Origin: Nitrospirota bacterium
Lineage (GTDB): Bacteria > Nitrospirota > Thermodesulfovibrionia > Thermodesulfovibrionales > Magnetobacteriaceae
Direction of reading: 5' to 3'
Assembly: GCA_015233485.1 (NCBI GenBank)
Contig: JADFXO010000062.1
Location: 1 to 14,930 of the forward strand
DNA length: 14,930 nt
Under the pieces are notes generated by a model. The model had not been told where the DNA came from. It saw only the letters and a list, made by a program, of their open reading frames with translations, and made no database searches. Below, piece by piece: positions 7,076 through 14,930 of the stretch (position 1 is the first letter of the stretch; every line of letters starts with the position of its first letter). Both the position numbers and the translations under genes were made by a program.

Positions 7076-8445
7076 CTGTCCGCCCCCCTTTTTATAAGTT
7101 CCTCTGCCATCTTCCACACATCTCCAGCTCCAAACGTAACCAGTACGTCACCCTCCTGTAATGTCTCTCCTATTTTTGTTATGGCCGCTTCCTGACTTTC
7201 ACAATACACTACGTCCACTGCATTTTCCCTGAGCTTATCACACAGCGCCTCAGACGATATGCCCTCTATCGGAGGCTCGCCCGCCGAGTATATATCCAGC
7301 AGAAAGAGCTTGCCGGCCCCGGAGAAAGACGCCGCAAACTTGTCCATCAGATCGCGCGTCCTCGTGTATCTGTGCGGCTGGAACGCCACAATAAGCCGAT
7401 TAGCCACATGATTTTTTATCCCGCCTATGGTTGCCTCTATCTCCGTTGGATGATGGCCATAGTCGTCATAGACCGTTACGCCGCGCAATGTGCCTTTTAA
7501 CTCCATTCGCCGCTTGATACCCGAAAATGCCCCCAAAGAGGCGGCGGTACTGTCGATTTTCACGCCAAGGGATTCAGCAGCGGCTATGGCGGCAAGGGAA
7601 TTCAATACATTATGGCTTCCTGCGAGATGAATCTCAACCTTTTTCATAAACTGGCCATCCTTATAGAGGTCAAAACAAGAGCGCATAAAGCCGTAGTCTA
7701 TATTCCTTGCCGTATATTGCGCGTCGCCGTCAAGTCCATATGTCACGTATCTTCTGTTGATTTTTGGAAGGATTTCCCTTATGTTGGGGTCGTCTGTACA
7801 TACGACGCCCACACCGTAAAACGGCACCTTATTTAAGAAATCCACAAAGGCGCTCTTCAGCTTTTCCATAGTTGAAAAGTAATCCATGTGCTCTCTGTCG
7901 ATATTCGTACAAACGGCAACCGTGGGGTTGAGTTTGAGGAACGAGCCATCACTCTCATCAGCCTCGGCAACGAGATAATTCCCCTTGCCGACCCTTGAGT
8001 TGCTGTTCGTTTCATTTAACTTGCCGCCAAGCACCACCGTGGGGTCAAAATATCCCGCGTCAATCAGAATGGTCGCAATCAACGACGAGGTAGTAGTCTT
8101 GCCGTGGGAGCCGGCTACGAGGACAGTGTATTTAAGCCTGCCAAGCTCGGCCAGCATCTCTGCCCTTGGGATAACGGGGATGGCGCGCCTCCTTGCCTCT
8201 TCCACTTCCGGATTGGATATGTTTACGGCGGACGTCACTACAACGACATGGGCGTTGCCGATGTTTTTGGCCTTGTGGCCTATGATGACAGTGATACCTG
8301 AGGCCCTCAACCTTTCCACAGTTGCGGAGTCTTTTATGTCCGAGCCCCTGACTTCGTAGCCGAGATCATTGAGCACCTGCGCTATGCCGCTCATTCCTAT
8401 GCCGCCAATGCCTACAAAATGGATTACTCTGTAACGGTTAAACAT
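7072..8445 (-). CDS. murC: UDP-N-acetylmuramate--L-alanine ligase MurC
   Basis: This cytoplasmic ATP-dependent ligase adds L-Ala, the first stem residue, to UDP-MurNAc. It has 457 residues, normal for the family. The N-terminal UDP-binding Rossmann motif is HFVGIGGIGMSGIAQVL (9-25). The ATP P-loop is AGSHGKTTTSS (111-121). The central domain carries EADESDGSF (161-169) and NIDREHMDYF (181-190). The C-terminal ligase domain has YDDYGHHPTEI (326-336) and FQPHRYTRTRDL (355-366), which are diagnostic of MurC as against MurD, MurE or MurF. The ATG at 8445 lies 3 nt after the murG stop, with GAGGTG about 9 nt upstream. Its product is the substrate of MurD, encoded a few genes upstream in the same unit. 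Confidence 0.98.
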   Translation of the reverse strand: MFNRYRVIHFVGIGGIGMSGIAQVLNDLGYEVRGSDIKDSATVERLRASGITVIIGHKAKNIGNAHVVVVTSAVNISNPEVEEARRRAIPVIPRAEMLAELGRLKYTVLVAGSHGKTTTSSLIATILIDAGYFDPTVVLGGKLNETNSNSRVGKGNYLVAEADESDGSFLKLNPTVAVCTNIDREHMDYFSTMEKLKSAFVDFLNKVPFYGVGVVCTDDPNIREILPKINRRYVTYGLDGDAQYTARNIDYGFMRSCFDLYKDGQFMKKVEIHLAGSHNVLNSLAAIAAAESLGVKIDSTAASLGAFSGIKRRMELKGTLRGVTVYDDYGHHPTEIEATIGGIKNHVANRLIVAFQPHRYTRTRDLMDKFAASFSGAGKLFLLDIYSAGEPPIEGISSEALCDKLRENAVDVVYCESQEAAITKIGETLQEGDVLVTFGAGDVWKMAEELIKRGADR

Positions 8446-8448
8446 GTC

Positions 8449-9636
8449 CTATTGCACCTCTGATTTAGGCAGGGGGACCGGAGCCCCCTCGCGAAAAGCA
8501 ATTTTTTTATTTTTCAATAGCATTATGGCTATGCTGGCAACCTTTTTAGCGGCGTCCGGCTTGCCAAATGTCATACAATCGCGGCTTAGCTTTGCCCTCA
8601 GGCTGCCATCATTATAAAGGCTTTGGATATGGCCGGAGAGGGACTCTCCGGTTAAATCTTCCTCTTTAATCATCATGGCCGCGCCGCTTACGGCAAGCCT
8701 TGAGGCGTTTATCTCCTGATGCGCGGACGCGGCGTAAGGATACGGCACCAGCACCGAAGGTATCCCTATGGCCGTTATTTCGGCAAGCGTAGTAGCCCCT
8801 GCCCTTGATATTATCATGTCGCATGAGGCATATGCCTCCGGCATCTTGTATATAAACGGCGCCACAGTGCCGCTCATCCCGTGCCTTAAGTACGCCGCCC
8901 TGACAAACTCGAAATCCTTCTCGCCGGTTTGATGAAGGAACTGTATCTTGTCCTTCATCTCTTTGAGATATTCAAGGCAATCCACTACGACCTTGTTCAG
9001 GGACGACGCCCCCATCGACCCGCCAAAGATGAATATCGTAAAGCGTCCTTCTTTTAAGGAAAACATCCTCATCCCTTCGGCTTTATCTGCCCGAAGTATC
9101 TTTTCCCTTACGGGGTTGCCTGTCAGGATGGTCTTATTTTTTGGGAAATACGAAAGGGAATTCTCATAGGTTATACATATCTTTTTGGCAAACCGTGCCA
9201 GTATCCTGTTGGCCTGACCCGGTACAGAGTTCTGCTCCTGCACCACTGTGGGAATGCCCAAAAGCATAGCTGCAAATACAGGAATAAATGAGGCGTATCC
9301 ACCCGTGCCGATGACGACATCAGGCTTTAATCCCCTGAGAAACGCGTATGCCTTAAAAAATGCCATTACAAACCTAAACAGGGCGGTAATTTTCTTCTTC
9401 AACGAAACCCCTACAAAGCCGTCTGTCTTTAACAGCTTTACGTAGTAATTCTCACTGGGCAATATCCTTGCCTCAATACCCCGTTCCGCGCCCATAAAGA
9501 TGATTTCCACGTCCTTCAACTGCTTTTTTATCTCCTCGGCAATCGCAATACCCGGGTACAGATGCCCTCCCGTGCCGCCACCCGCTATGACAAAGGTTCT
9601 TTTTCTCATCGTTGTGCCATTAAAATCACTTCGCAT
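8449..9636 (-). CDS. murG: Lipid II synthase MurG (GlcNAc transferase)
   Basis: This peripheral inner-membrane GT-B glycosyltransferase adds GlcNAc from UDP-GlcNAc to lipid I to form lipid II. The N-terminal acceptor-side glycine loop GGGTGGHLYPG follows the start closely. QEQNSVPGQANR is a conserved acceptor-domain motif. FIFGGSMGASSLN and ISRAGATTLAEI with VPYPYAASAHQ form the UDP-GlcNAc site. The HQ segment reads AASAHQ, where AADDHQ is common. The start is uncertain. The ATG at 9636 (395 residues) has AAGGG 9 nt upstream and overlaps ftsW by 11 nt. The ATG at 9609 (386 residues, MRKRTFVIAGGG) fits the family's usual N-terminus better but lacks a clear site. The ATG at 9654 has GAAGGA directly abutting it, which is too close. 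The last 25 residues or so form a short basic and proline-containing tail beyond the fold. Confidence 0.96.
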   Translation of the reverse strand: MRSDFNGTTMRKRTFVIAGGGTGGHLYPGIAIAEEIKKQLKDVEIIFMGAERGIEARILPSENYYVKLLKTDGFVGVSLKKKITALFRFVMAFFKAYAFLRGLKPDVVIGTGGYASFIPVFAAMLLGIPTVVQEQNSVPGQANRILARFAKKICITYENSLSYFPKNKTILTGNPVREKILRADKAEGMRMFSLKEGRFTIFIFGGSMGASSLNKVVVDCLEYLKEMKDKIQFLHQTGEKDFEFVRAAYLRHGMSGTVAPFIYKMPEAYASCDMIISRAGATTLAEITAIGIPSVLVPYPYAASAHQEINASRLAVSGAAMMIKEEDLTGESLSGHIQSLYNDGSLRAKLSRDCMTFGKPDAAKKVASIAIMLLKNKKIAFREGAPVPLPKSEVQ

Positions 9637-10849
9637 ACTTGAATACCCTTTCATTCCTTCGGTTATGTTTATAATCAGGATCTCCGGTATTTGCAGGGGA
9701 TTCCTGTCTGGCGATTACCTCTCCTTCCGAAAGATTCAGAAGTATCCCTATCGCAGCTGAATTTAAGATCATCGACGACCCTCCATAACTTATAAACGGT
9801 AGCGGCAGTCCCTTCGTCGGCAGCAATCCTGAGACCACCGCCATGTTTATCACCGCCTGAATCGTAATCAAAAGCGTTATCCCTGCCGCCGTATACATAT
9901 AAAAGCCTCCCTTTAATCTGCCCACTATATAAATACCTCTGATAAAAACTACAAGAAATAACAACACCACAAGCGCGGCCCCGATAAGCCCGGTCTCCTC
10001 GCCCACGATTGCGAATATGAAGTCTGTCTTGGCCTCCGGCAGAAAAAACAGTTTTTGTGTGCTCTTGCCTATTCCCACGCCGTTTAGCCCGCCATTTCCC
10101 AGCGCCACAAACGACTGTATAAGTTGAAAACCACTTTTTTTCTCATCCGCCCACGGGTTTAAAAACACAAGGACGCGTTTTAATCTGTATGGCTCCATTA
10201 TCAGTTTGACAACGACGGGAATAAGCACAACCCCTAAGGATAAGATATACTTAATCCTCACCCCCGCCAACAAAAGCAGCGTAAACGTTATTATACCGAT
10301 TATCGCCGCCGAACCGAAATCCGGCTGTAACAAGAGCATTCCCTGCAGAATAAGCATCAGCGCAATCGGTTTAATAAATGCCTTCACGCTGTCAGGGACA
10401 AACGACCCGCCCGACAAGTACTTCGCCATAAACAACACCATCGACAGCTTTACCAGCTCCGACGGCTGGAACGTTATGCCAAGCACCCTTATCCACCGCC
10501 TTGCCCCGTTTACAGTAGCCCCGATACCCGGTATCTTGACCGCTAACAGAAGCAGCACAGACACTACCAACAACGGCAGCGCCGCCTTCTTTAATGATTC
10601 CGCGTTCACCTTATACATCAACGCCATAAGGACAAACCCTAAGATAATCGATGCAAGGTGTTTTTTCAGATACCGCAAATCGGTAAGAGACGCCACAGAA
10701 GCCGCAGTCTCAGTCCTTGACGGCGCCACAACTGACGTAGCGCTATAGACCATGAACACACCGACGAAAATCAGACACAAGACCGACACAAACAATATCT
10801 TGTCGAACTGTCCCTTTTCCTGCGTTATCTGATTAGTAATGTCTTCCAC
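9626..10849 (-). CDS. ftsW: Septal peptidoglycan polymerase FtsW (SEDS family)
   Basis: This is a polytopic inner-membrane SEDS glycosyltransferase that polymerises lipid II at the division septum together with the transpeptidase FtsI. It has 407 residues and about ten hydrophobic segments. Conserved blocks are ARRWIRVLGITFQPSELVKL (116-135), LLLQPDFGSA (172-181) and LPEAKTDFIFAIVGEETGLI (270-289), in which Asp276 matches the SEDS catalytic Asp. GLLPTKGLPLPFISYGGSSM (341-360) is the signature near the end. The setting among murD, murG and ftsQAZ favours FtsW over its paralogue RodA. The start is a GTG at 10849, 5 nt after the murD stop, with AGGA close upstream. The cytoplasmic tail (about 375-407) is hydrophilic and rich in Arg and Lys. 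Confidence 0.97.
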   Translation of the reverse strand: MEDITNQITQEKGQFDKILFVSVLCLIFVGVFMVYSATSVVAPSRTETAASVASLTDLRYLKKHLASIILGFVLMALMYKVNAESLKKAALPLLVVSVLLLLAVKIPGIGATVNGARRWIRVLGITFQPSELVKLSMVLFMAKYLSGGSFVPDSVKAFIKPIALMLILQGMLLLQPDFGSAAIIGIITFTLLLLAGVRIKYILSLGVVLIPVVVKLIMEPYRLKRVLVFLNPWADEKKSGFQLIQSFVALGNGGLNGVGIGKSTQKLFFLPEAKTDFIFAIVGEETGLIGAALVVLLFLVVFIRGIYIVGRLKGGFYMYTAAGITLLITIQAVINMAVVSGLLPTKGLPLPFISYGGSSMILNSAAIGILLNLSEGEVIARQESPANTGDPDYKHNRRNERVFKYAK

Positions 10850-10854
10850 TTTTC

Positions 10855-12339
10855 CTACTTACCCACGGTTGCCGCGTCGATGGCCGTTCTGCTGCCCGGC
10901 AGCCGCAAGACCGCCTCTTTGAATATAACGCCGCGCTCCTCGAAATCCTTGAACATATCGAAACTCGCACATGCCGGCGAAAGCAGCACTATGTCTCCAT
11001 ATCGCGCTATCTCATGGGAAGCCACAACGGCCTCCTGCATTGACGAGGCCATGTGAACTTCTGTTACCCCGGCTACAGCCTCCCTAATCTTCCCGGCTGC
11101 CTCGCCTATTAATACTACCGCCCTGACCTTTTCTCTTATCAAATCCCTAAGTGGGGCGAAATCCCCCGCCTTGTCCCTGCCCCCGGCTATTAATACTATG
11201 GATTCCTCAAAACCCTCAAGGGATTTCACCACAGACCATATGTTCGTCCCCTTAGAGTCGTTAAAATACTTCACACCCTCAACCTCTTCCACAAATTCAA
11301 GCCTGTGCTCAAGCCCCTTAAATGTCGTTAGTGTGGAGTAAATGTCAGATACAGAACAACCGCTAACAAGCGCCATCAGAGACGACGCCATAGCGTTTTC
11401 TATATTGTGCAGACCCTTAATCCTGAAATTATTCGTGTGAAACACCGGCATCTCATGGACGACAAGCTCGGGACATAACACCTCAAGCTCGGGGATGTTA
11501 AACGTTATTATGCCCTTTGAGTAGTACGCCCCCCTGACCTGCCTTTTCCTGCTGAAATAGAGAATCTCCGGCCCCATCGGTTTTACCTTTGCGGCAATTT
11601 TCGGAGTGAGCGGGTCGTCAGCATTGAGGACGAGGAAATTCATCTGGTCCTGGTTCTGAAATATCCTGCACTTTGCGTCAAGGTAATTGTCCATCGTAAT
11701 GTGCCTGTCGAGATGGTCGGGGGTTACGTTTAGTATGGCGGCCACCTTGGGCTTAAACTTCTCGGCGGATTCGAGTTGAAAACTCGACACCTCGGTGACA
11801 ATGTAATCAGGGCTTACAAACTCGCGGGGGCGCTCAAAATCCTTCACCAGCTTGCTTATCTCCTCAGTGAGGGCCTTGCCTATGTTGCCGCCGATAATGG
11901 CGTTAAAACCGCTGTGAACCAGTATTTCGTAAAGGAGTGTCGTAGTGGTTGATTTGCCGTTTGTACCGGTAATCGCCATGAATCCGGCGGCTCCGGTTTT
12001 CCTCAACTCTTCAAGCACCTGATATGCCAGCTCCAGCTCTCCAACTATGCGAATGCCCTTTTGGCGCGCCCTGTTAAATATCTGAATATTGAGCGGCACT
12101 CCGGGGCTTGCAACCACGGTGTCCGCCGTGTCGATGACCTCTTCGTTGTGCTTTCCTAATTTAATTATTACAGAGGGGTCAAGTTTGCCGATGTACTGGG
12201 ACAGCTCATCAGGGCCTTTTAAGTCCATGGCCGTCACTGCCGCCCCAAGCCTCACAAGGAGATTCGCCGCTCCTACGCCACTTCTGGCCAGCCCCACTAC
12301 CACTACATGTTTGCCCTTGTAATTTTTATACATTTCCAT
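10855..12339 (-). CDS. murD: UDP-N-acetylmuramoyl-L-alanine--D-glutamate ligase MurD
   Basis: This cytoplasmic ATP-dependent ligase adds D-Glu to UDP-MurNAc-L-Ala. At 494 residues it is longer than E. coli MurD (438). The extra length appears mostly around 155-178 and 255-300. The N-terminal UDP-binding motif is VVGLARSGVGAANLL (14-28). The ATP P-loop is ITGTNGKSTTTTLL (123-136). Central motifs are EVSSFQLE (183-190) and LNVTPDHLDRH (203-213). The C-terminal domain has FNDSKGTN (359-366), where many MurD proteins have KATN, then AGGRDKAGDF (385-394) and SPACASFDMFKDFEERG (454-470). The ATG at 12339 has AGGTGG 6 nt upstream. A second in-frame ATG two codons later is less well placed. Only 2 nt separate it from the carboxypeptidase stop, so the two are likely coupled. 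Confidence 0.97.
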   Translation of the reverse strand: MEMYKNYKGKHVVVVGLARSGVGAANLLVRLGAAVTAMDLKGPDELSQYIGKLDPSVIIKLGKHNEEVIDTADTVVASPGVPLNIQIFNRARQKGIRIVGELELAYQVLEELRKTGAAGFMAITGTNGKSTTTTLLYEILVHSGFNAIIGGNIGKALTEEISKLVKDFERPREFVSPDYIVTEVSSFQLESAEKFKPKVAAILNVTPDHLDRHITMDNYLDAKCRIFQNQDQMNFLVLNADDPLTPKIAAKVKPMGPEILYFSRKRQVRGAYYSKGIITFNIPELEVLCPELVVHEMPVFHTNNFRIKGLHNIENAMASSLMALVSGCSVSDIYSTLTTFKGLEHRLEFVEEVEGVKYFNDSKGTNIWSVVKSLEGFEESIVLIAGGRDKAGDFAPLRDLIREKVRAVVLIGEAAGKIREAVAGVTEVHMASSMQEAVVASHEIARYGDIVLLSPACASFDMFKDFEERGVIFKEAVLRLPGSRTAIDAATVGK

Positions 12340-12341
12340 CG

Positions 12342-13592
12342 TTATCCACCTATGATTTCTTTATAATAAGAGTTATCTGCCAGGAAAATGACATTGGAGA
12401 TGGAACTCCCGTCGGCCGTACAATTTCTGGATTTGCCGCCCCTGCTGACAGTACGGCATGGGACGTTTCTTGTCTTATACTGGGTATATTTTTCCGGGAC
12501 CCGGTTATTGGCTTGTGCCCTGAATTTTTTCGATTTCTTTTTTCCTTTTGAATGTTTGGCCATAGTATCCTGGTAGTGGGTATCGCCGCCTTCCATAACC
12601 TCATCAAGGGCGGCTATTGTCTCAACACGGTTTTCTCTGCCGTACTTGCGTTTCTTTGATTTGTGTTTTTTCCATTTAGTGTGGCGGACCGGCCTTGTGG
12701 GGACTTTCTCATCGGCTATGCTGCTGTAGTAGATGACTGGCCTGGAGTGTGACTCGCAGATGTTATAACCCTTAGACAATACGAACTTCGCGTCCCGCCA
12801 AAGGTCTGCCCTTCTGCCGTCACCTAACAGGGCCGCCACCAGCGTGTTTTCTCCCTTTTCGGCCGCAAACGCCAGACAGTGCCTCGCCGCGTTAGTGAAG
12901 CCCGTCTTGCCTCCCACGAGGTCGCCGTCGCTCCACAAGAGCTTGTTCGTGTTCGACAAAACGAATGCCCTTCCGTCTATGGATTCAACGGTTTTCGTCT
13001 TTGTGTTTATCGTCTCTTTTATCAGGGAATAGTCCAGGGATTTCTTCATTATTGTGGCCAAATCGTACGCCGTTATATACTGCCCTTCGCCGGGAAGCCC
13101 GTGGGCGTTGATAAATCTCGTATTCATCGCCCCAATGCTCCTTGCCTTTTCATTCATCAGCACGACGAAGTCTCTCTCCTCGCCCGATACCGCCTCGGCA
13201 AACGCCAGGGCCGCCCCATTTACAGATTTCATCAGAAGCAGACTTAAGAGGTCTTTGACGTAAAACCTCTCACCCTCGCGCAAGACAACATGCGGCGAGT
13301 GCAACCTTGCGGCATCGCCGGATATGCTTACTATGTCGTTTGGTTTCATATGGTCAAGCACCACCATGGCGGTAATCAGTTTTGTCGTGCTGGCAGGGGG
13401 CTGCTTGAAATCAGGGTTTTTCGCGTATAATATCTTATCCCCATCCATAATGACGGCAGACCTCGCGGTTATTTCTCTCGGTGAAGGCTCACCGGCCGCC
13501 TTTGCAAACGAGTTCGCGCTTAATAACACTACACACATTACCATAGATAGAAACACATAAGGCCTTAACTTGGGTAAAAAACATCTCTTCAT
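12342..13592 (-). CDS. D-alanyl-D-alanine carboxypeptidase, DacA/PBP5-like, with lysine-rich tail
   Basis: This is a penicillin-binding protein of the peptidase S11 family. It would remove the terminal D-Ala from pentapeptide stems in the periplasm, limiting cross-linking. With the start used here it has 416 residues. A signal peptide covers about 1-33: basic MKRCFLPK, then a hydrophobic core ending SANSFAKA. The catalytic set is complete: STTK (Ser68, Lys71), SVN (123-125) and KTG (229-231). After about residue 290 no PBP5 C-terminal beta domain or amphipathic anchor is recognisable. Instead a tail of roughly 120 residues has two Lys/Arg clusters (about 305-319 and 346-358) and two cysteines (379, 391). 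The ATG at 13592 has GAGGTG 6 nt upstream. The GTG at 13601, which would overlap the mraY stop, and an ATG at 13598 sit within or beside that site. Lying between mraY and murD is unusual for a dcw cluster. Confidence 0.9.
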   Translation of the reverse strand: MKRCFLPKLRPYVFLSMVMCVVLLSANSFAKAAGEPSPREITARSAVIMDGDKILYAKNPDFKQPPASTTKLITAMVVLDHMKPNDIVSISGDAARLHSPHVVLREGERFYVKDLLSLLLMKSVNGAALAFAEAVSGEERDFVVLMNEKARSIGAMNTRFINAHGLPGEGQYITAYDLATIMKKSLDYSLIKETINTKTKTVESIDGRAFVLSNTNKLLWSDGDLVGGKTGFTNAARHCLAFAAEKGENTLVAALLGDGRRADLWRDAKFVLSKGYNICESHSRPVIYYSSIADEKVPTRPVRHTKWKKHKSKKRKYGRENRVETIAALDEVMEGGDTHYQDTMAKHSKGKKKSKKFRAQANNRVPEKYTQYKTRNVPCRTVSRGGKSRNCTADGSSISNVIFLADNSYYKEIIGG

Positions 13593-13597
13593 TATCA

Positions 13598-14680
13598 TCA
13601 CCTCAATTTAATAGTTGCCAAGCTTAGCAATGCAAGCATAATTCCCACTATCCAAAATCTTATCACAGTCTTAGGCTCCGGCCATCCCTTCAACTCAAAA
13701 TGGTGGTGTATGGGGGCCATCCTGAAAATCCTCTTCCCTGTCAGCTTATATGACGCTACCTGTAAAATAACTGACAGTGTCTCTACAACAAACAGACCGC
13801 CTACAACCAGCAAAACTATCTCATGCCTGGTAATCGTTGCCAGCGTGCCAAGTGCCCCTCCAAGCCCTAAAGAACCTACATCGCCCATGAATACCTCTGC
13901 CGGATACGTATTATACCATAAAAAACCAAGTGCCGCTCCAAGCATGGCGCCGCAAAATACGGTTAACTCGCCTATGCCAGTTATGTATATTACTTGCAAG
14001 TATTGTGCCAGACCTGCGTGCCCAGATATATACACCAGCAGCCCCGTTGCGAACGTCGCTATTCCAACAAGTCCTATCGCCAACCCGTCTATGCCGTCTG
14101 TCAGGTTTACCGCGTTTGACGACCCTACTACCACCAGCGCCGTAAATGGTATATAAAACACCCCAAAATCGAATAGCCATTTCTTGAAAAACGGTATTAT
14201 GAGCATCGTCCTGTAAGGGTCGGCAGTGTCAAAATATTGAATCAGGCCGATTATCAACGCAACTATTATTTGCAGGCCGAACTTGTACTTAGCCTTTAGT
14301 CCTTTAGGGTTGCGTTTTGAGACCTTCAGGTAGTCGTCTAAAAACCCTATCGCCCCGAAACAAAACGTCGACGCTATCATTATCAGGACATATCTGTTCT
14401 CAAGATTTCCCCATAAGAGCACCGTAACCAGTATGGATATGATTATCAGAACGCCGCCCATCGTAGGCGTACCGGCCTTGGAGAGATGGGTCTTAGGGCC
14501 GTCGTCTCTGATTTGCTGCGTCAGGCTTATGCGCTTAAGAAAGCGTATTGTCTCAGGGGCAAGGATAAAGGTTATCGCCATAGCGGTAATCACAGCAATG
14601 GCAGTGCGAAACGTTATGTACTTAAAGACATTCAACGGCGAAAACACATCTCTAAGGCTATACAACAGATAGTATAACAT
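13598..14680 (-). CDS. mraY: Phospho-N-acetylmuramoyl-pentapeptide transferase MraY
   Basis: This polytopic inner-membrane enzyme transfers phospho-MurNAc-pentapeptide from UDP to undecaprenyl phosphate, making lipid I. Its 360 residues equal the E. coli length. Conserved parts are RDDGPKTHLSKAGTPTMGG (58-76) and the Mg-binding FLDDYLKV (113-120) with Asp115 and Asp116. NLTDGIDGLA (192-201), FMGDVGSLGLG (264-274) with Asp267, and the MAPIHHHFELKGWPE segment (321-335) follow. These match the catalytic residues of characterised MraY at the same numbers. About ten hydrophobic segments are present. The ATG at 14680 lies 4 nt after the murF stop, with GGAG 7 nt upstream inside the murF end. Confidence 0.98.
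   Translation of the reverse strand: MLYYLLYSLRDVFSPLNVFKYITFRTAIAVITAMAITFILAPETIRFLKRISLTQQIRDDGPKTHLSKAGTPTMGGVLIIISILVTVLLWGNLENRYVLIMIASTFCFGAIGFLDDYLKVSKRNPKGLKAKYKFGLQIIVALIIGLIQYFDTADPYRTMLIIPFFKKWLFDFGVFYIPFTALVVVGSSNAVNLTDGIDGLAIGLVGIATFATGLLVYISGHAGLAQYLQVIYITGIGELTVFCGAMLGAALGFLWYNTYPAEVFMGDVGSLGLGGALGTLATITRHEIVLLVVGGLFVVETLSVILQVASYKLTGKRIFRMAPIHHHFELKGWPEPKTVIRFWIVGIMLALLSLATIKLR
13599..13604 (-). promoter_or_regulatory. Ribosome binding site deciding the carboxypeptidase start
   Basis: The minus strand reads GAGGTG here, 6 nt before the ATG at 13592. The possible GTG start at 13601 is part of this same GAGGTG, so using it as a start would leave no site upstream. The site also spans the TGA stop of mraY (13598-13600), so terminating ribosomes can reinitiate directly. 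Confidence 0.65.
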
Positions 14681-14684
14681 ATGG

Positions 14685-14930
14685 TTACTCCAGCACCCTC
14701 TCCATTTTTAATCCGCGTGAACCCTTAATCAGCACCGTGTCCTTAGACTTTAACTGCCTTAAAATAGTGCCGGCCTCAACTGCATCTGCGGCATATACGA
14801 CGGCACCGCCCGATGCTTCAAACGCCTCACCGGCGCTTTGCATTAATTTCCCAACGGCTATGAATACATCAATCGGCTGCGAGGCCATCCACCTTCCCAG
14901 TTCGCTGTGATACTGCCCGGCATATGCCCC
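14685..14930 (-). CDS. murF: MurF, C-terminal end (partial, runs off the right edge)
   Basis: Only the last 81 residues are in the window. The frame is open to the right edge, so this is a truncated view and not a broken gene. MurF adds D-Ala-D-Ala to UDP-MurNAc-tripeptide in the cytoplasm, using ATP. The visible part is the end of the C-terminal ligase domain: LGRWMA, VFIAVGK, then DTVLIKGSRGLKMERVLE. The KGSRGxxMERV ending is diagnostic of MurF. It sits directly before mraY, its usual dcw neighbour. An internal ATG at 14888 is not the start; in-frame codons reading AYAGQYHSELGRW continue upstream of it. Confidence 0.94.
   Translation of the reverse strand, partial: GAYAGQYHSELGRWMASQPIDVFIAVGKLMQSAGEAFEASGGAVVYAADAVEAGTILRQLKSKDTVLIKGSRGLKMERVLE

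Noticed and set aside
6441..7097. Plus-strand open frame of 218 codons antisense to murB
   Set aside because: Mirror of the murB reading frame with a Pro/Ser/Thr-rich product and no domain; explained by codon bias of the real gene.
7072..7117. Longer murB start at the GTG at 7117
   Set aside because: It would add 14 Gly/Lys-rich residues overlapping murC by 46 nt. The ATG at 7075 gives a 4-nt ATGA overlap and has a good ribosome binding site.
12350..12607. Second minus-strand frame of 85 codons inside the carboxypeptidase tail
   Set aside because: I considered it as a frameshift continuation or overlapping gene. It lacks recognisable features and a ribosome binding site, and the main frame runs open to a stop 2 nt before murD.
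14685..14888. A separate 67-codon gene starting at the ATG at 14888
   Set aside because: The frame is open to the window edge and the upstream codons continue the MurF C-terminal domain, so this is an internal Met of murF.

Overview
The window is almost entirely one leftward (minus-strand) division and cell wall (dcw) gene cluster. Read in the direction of transcription, from the right edge, it runs: murF (3' end only), mraY, a D-Ala-D-Ala carboxypeptidase (DacA-like), murD, ftsW, murG, murC, murB, ddl, ftsQ, ftsA, ftsZ and a radical SAM protein gene. The genes touch or overlap by a few bases. ATGA-type overlaps join murC/murB, murB/ddl and ddl/ftsQ; ftsQ/ftsA overlap by 22 nt and ftsW/murG probably by 11. 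This indicates one polycistronic, translationally coupled unit whose promoter lies outside the window to the right. The only real gaps are 23 nt before ftsZ, 93 nt between ftsZ and the radical SAM gene, and the 323 nt at the left edge.

The genes work together as follows. MurF, MraY, MurD, MurG, MurC and MurB make the UDP-MurNAc-pentapeptide and lipid I/II precursors. Ddl supplies the D-Ala-D-Ala used by MurF. FtsW polymerises lipid II at the septum. FtsQ, FtsA and FtsZ build and anchor the divisome. The carboxypeptidase would trim the terminal D-Ala from finished strands in the periplasm. Nothing in the sequence shows that the radical SAM enzyme acts in division; it may only share the transcript.

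The organism is a bacterium with a Gram-negative-type dcw cluster (murC-murB-ddl-ftsQ-ftsA-ftsZ in a row) and moderate GC. A Nitrospirota-like or deltaproteobacteria-like origin is my guess from general protein style and from a radical SAM gene following ftsZ. It is not demonstrated by the sequence.

The core is ordinary. The less ordinary points are: the carboxypeptidase gene inserted between mraY and murD, with a long lysine-rich tail; a perfect 11-bp hairpin after ftsZ without a T-tract; an A9 run in codons 4 to 7 of the radical SAM gene; and the left-edge region. That region contains a small palindrome, a 17-nt inverted repeat whose right arm overlaps the radical SAM stop codon, and what look like frame-shifted remnants of coding sequence. 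I found no tRNA, rRNA, CRISPR array or complete mobile element. I do not see a convincing new biological system here.
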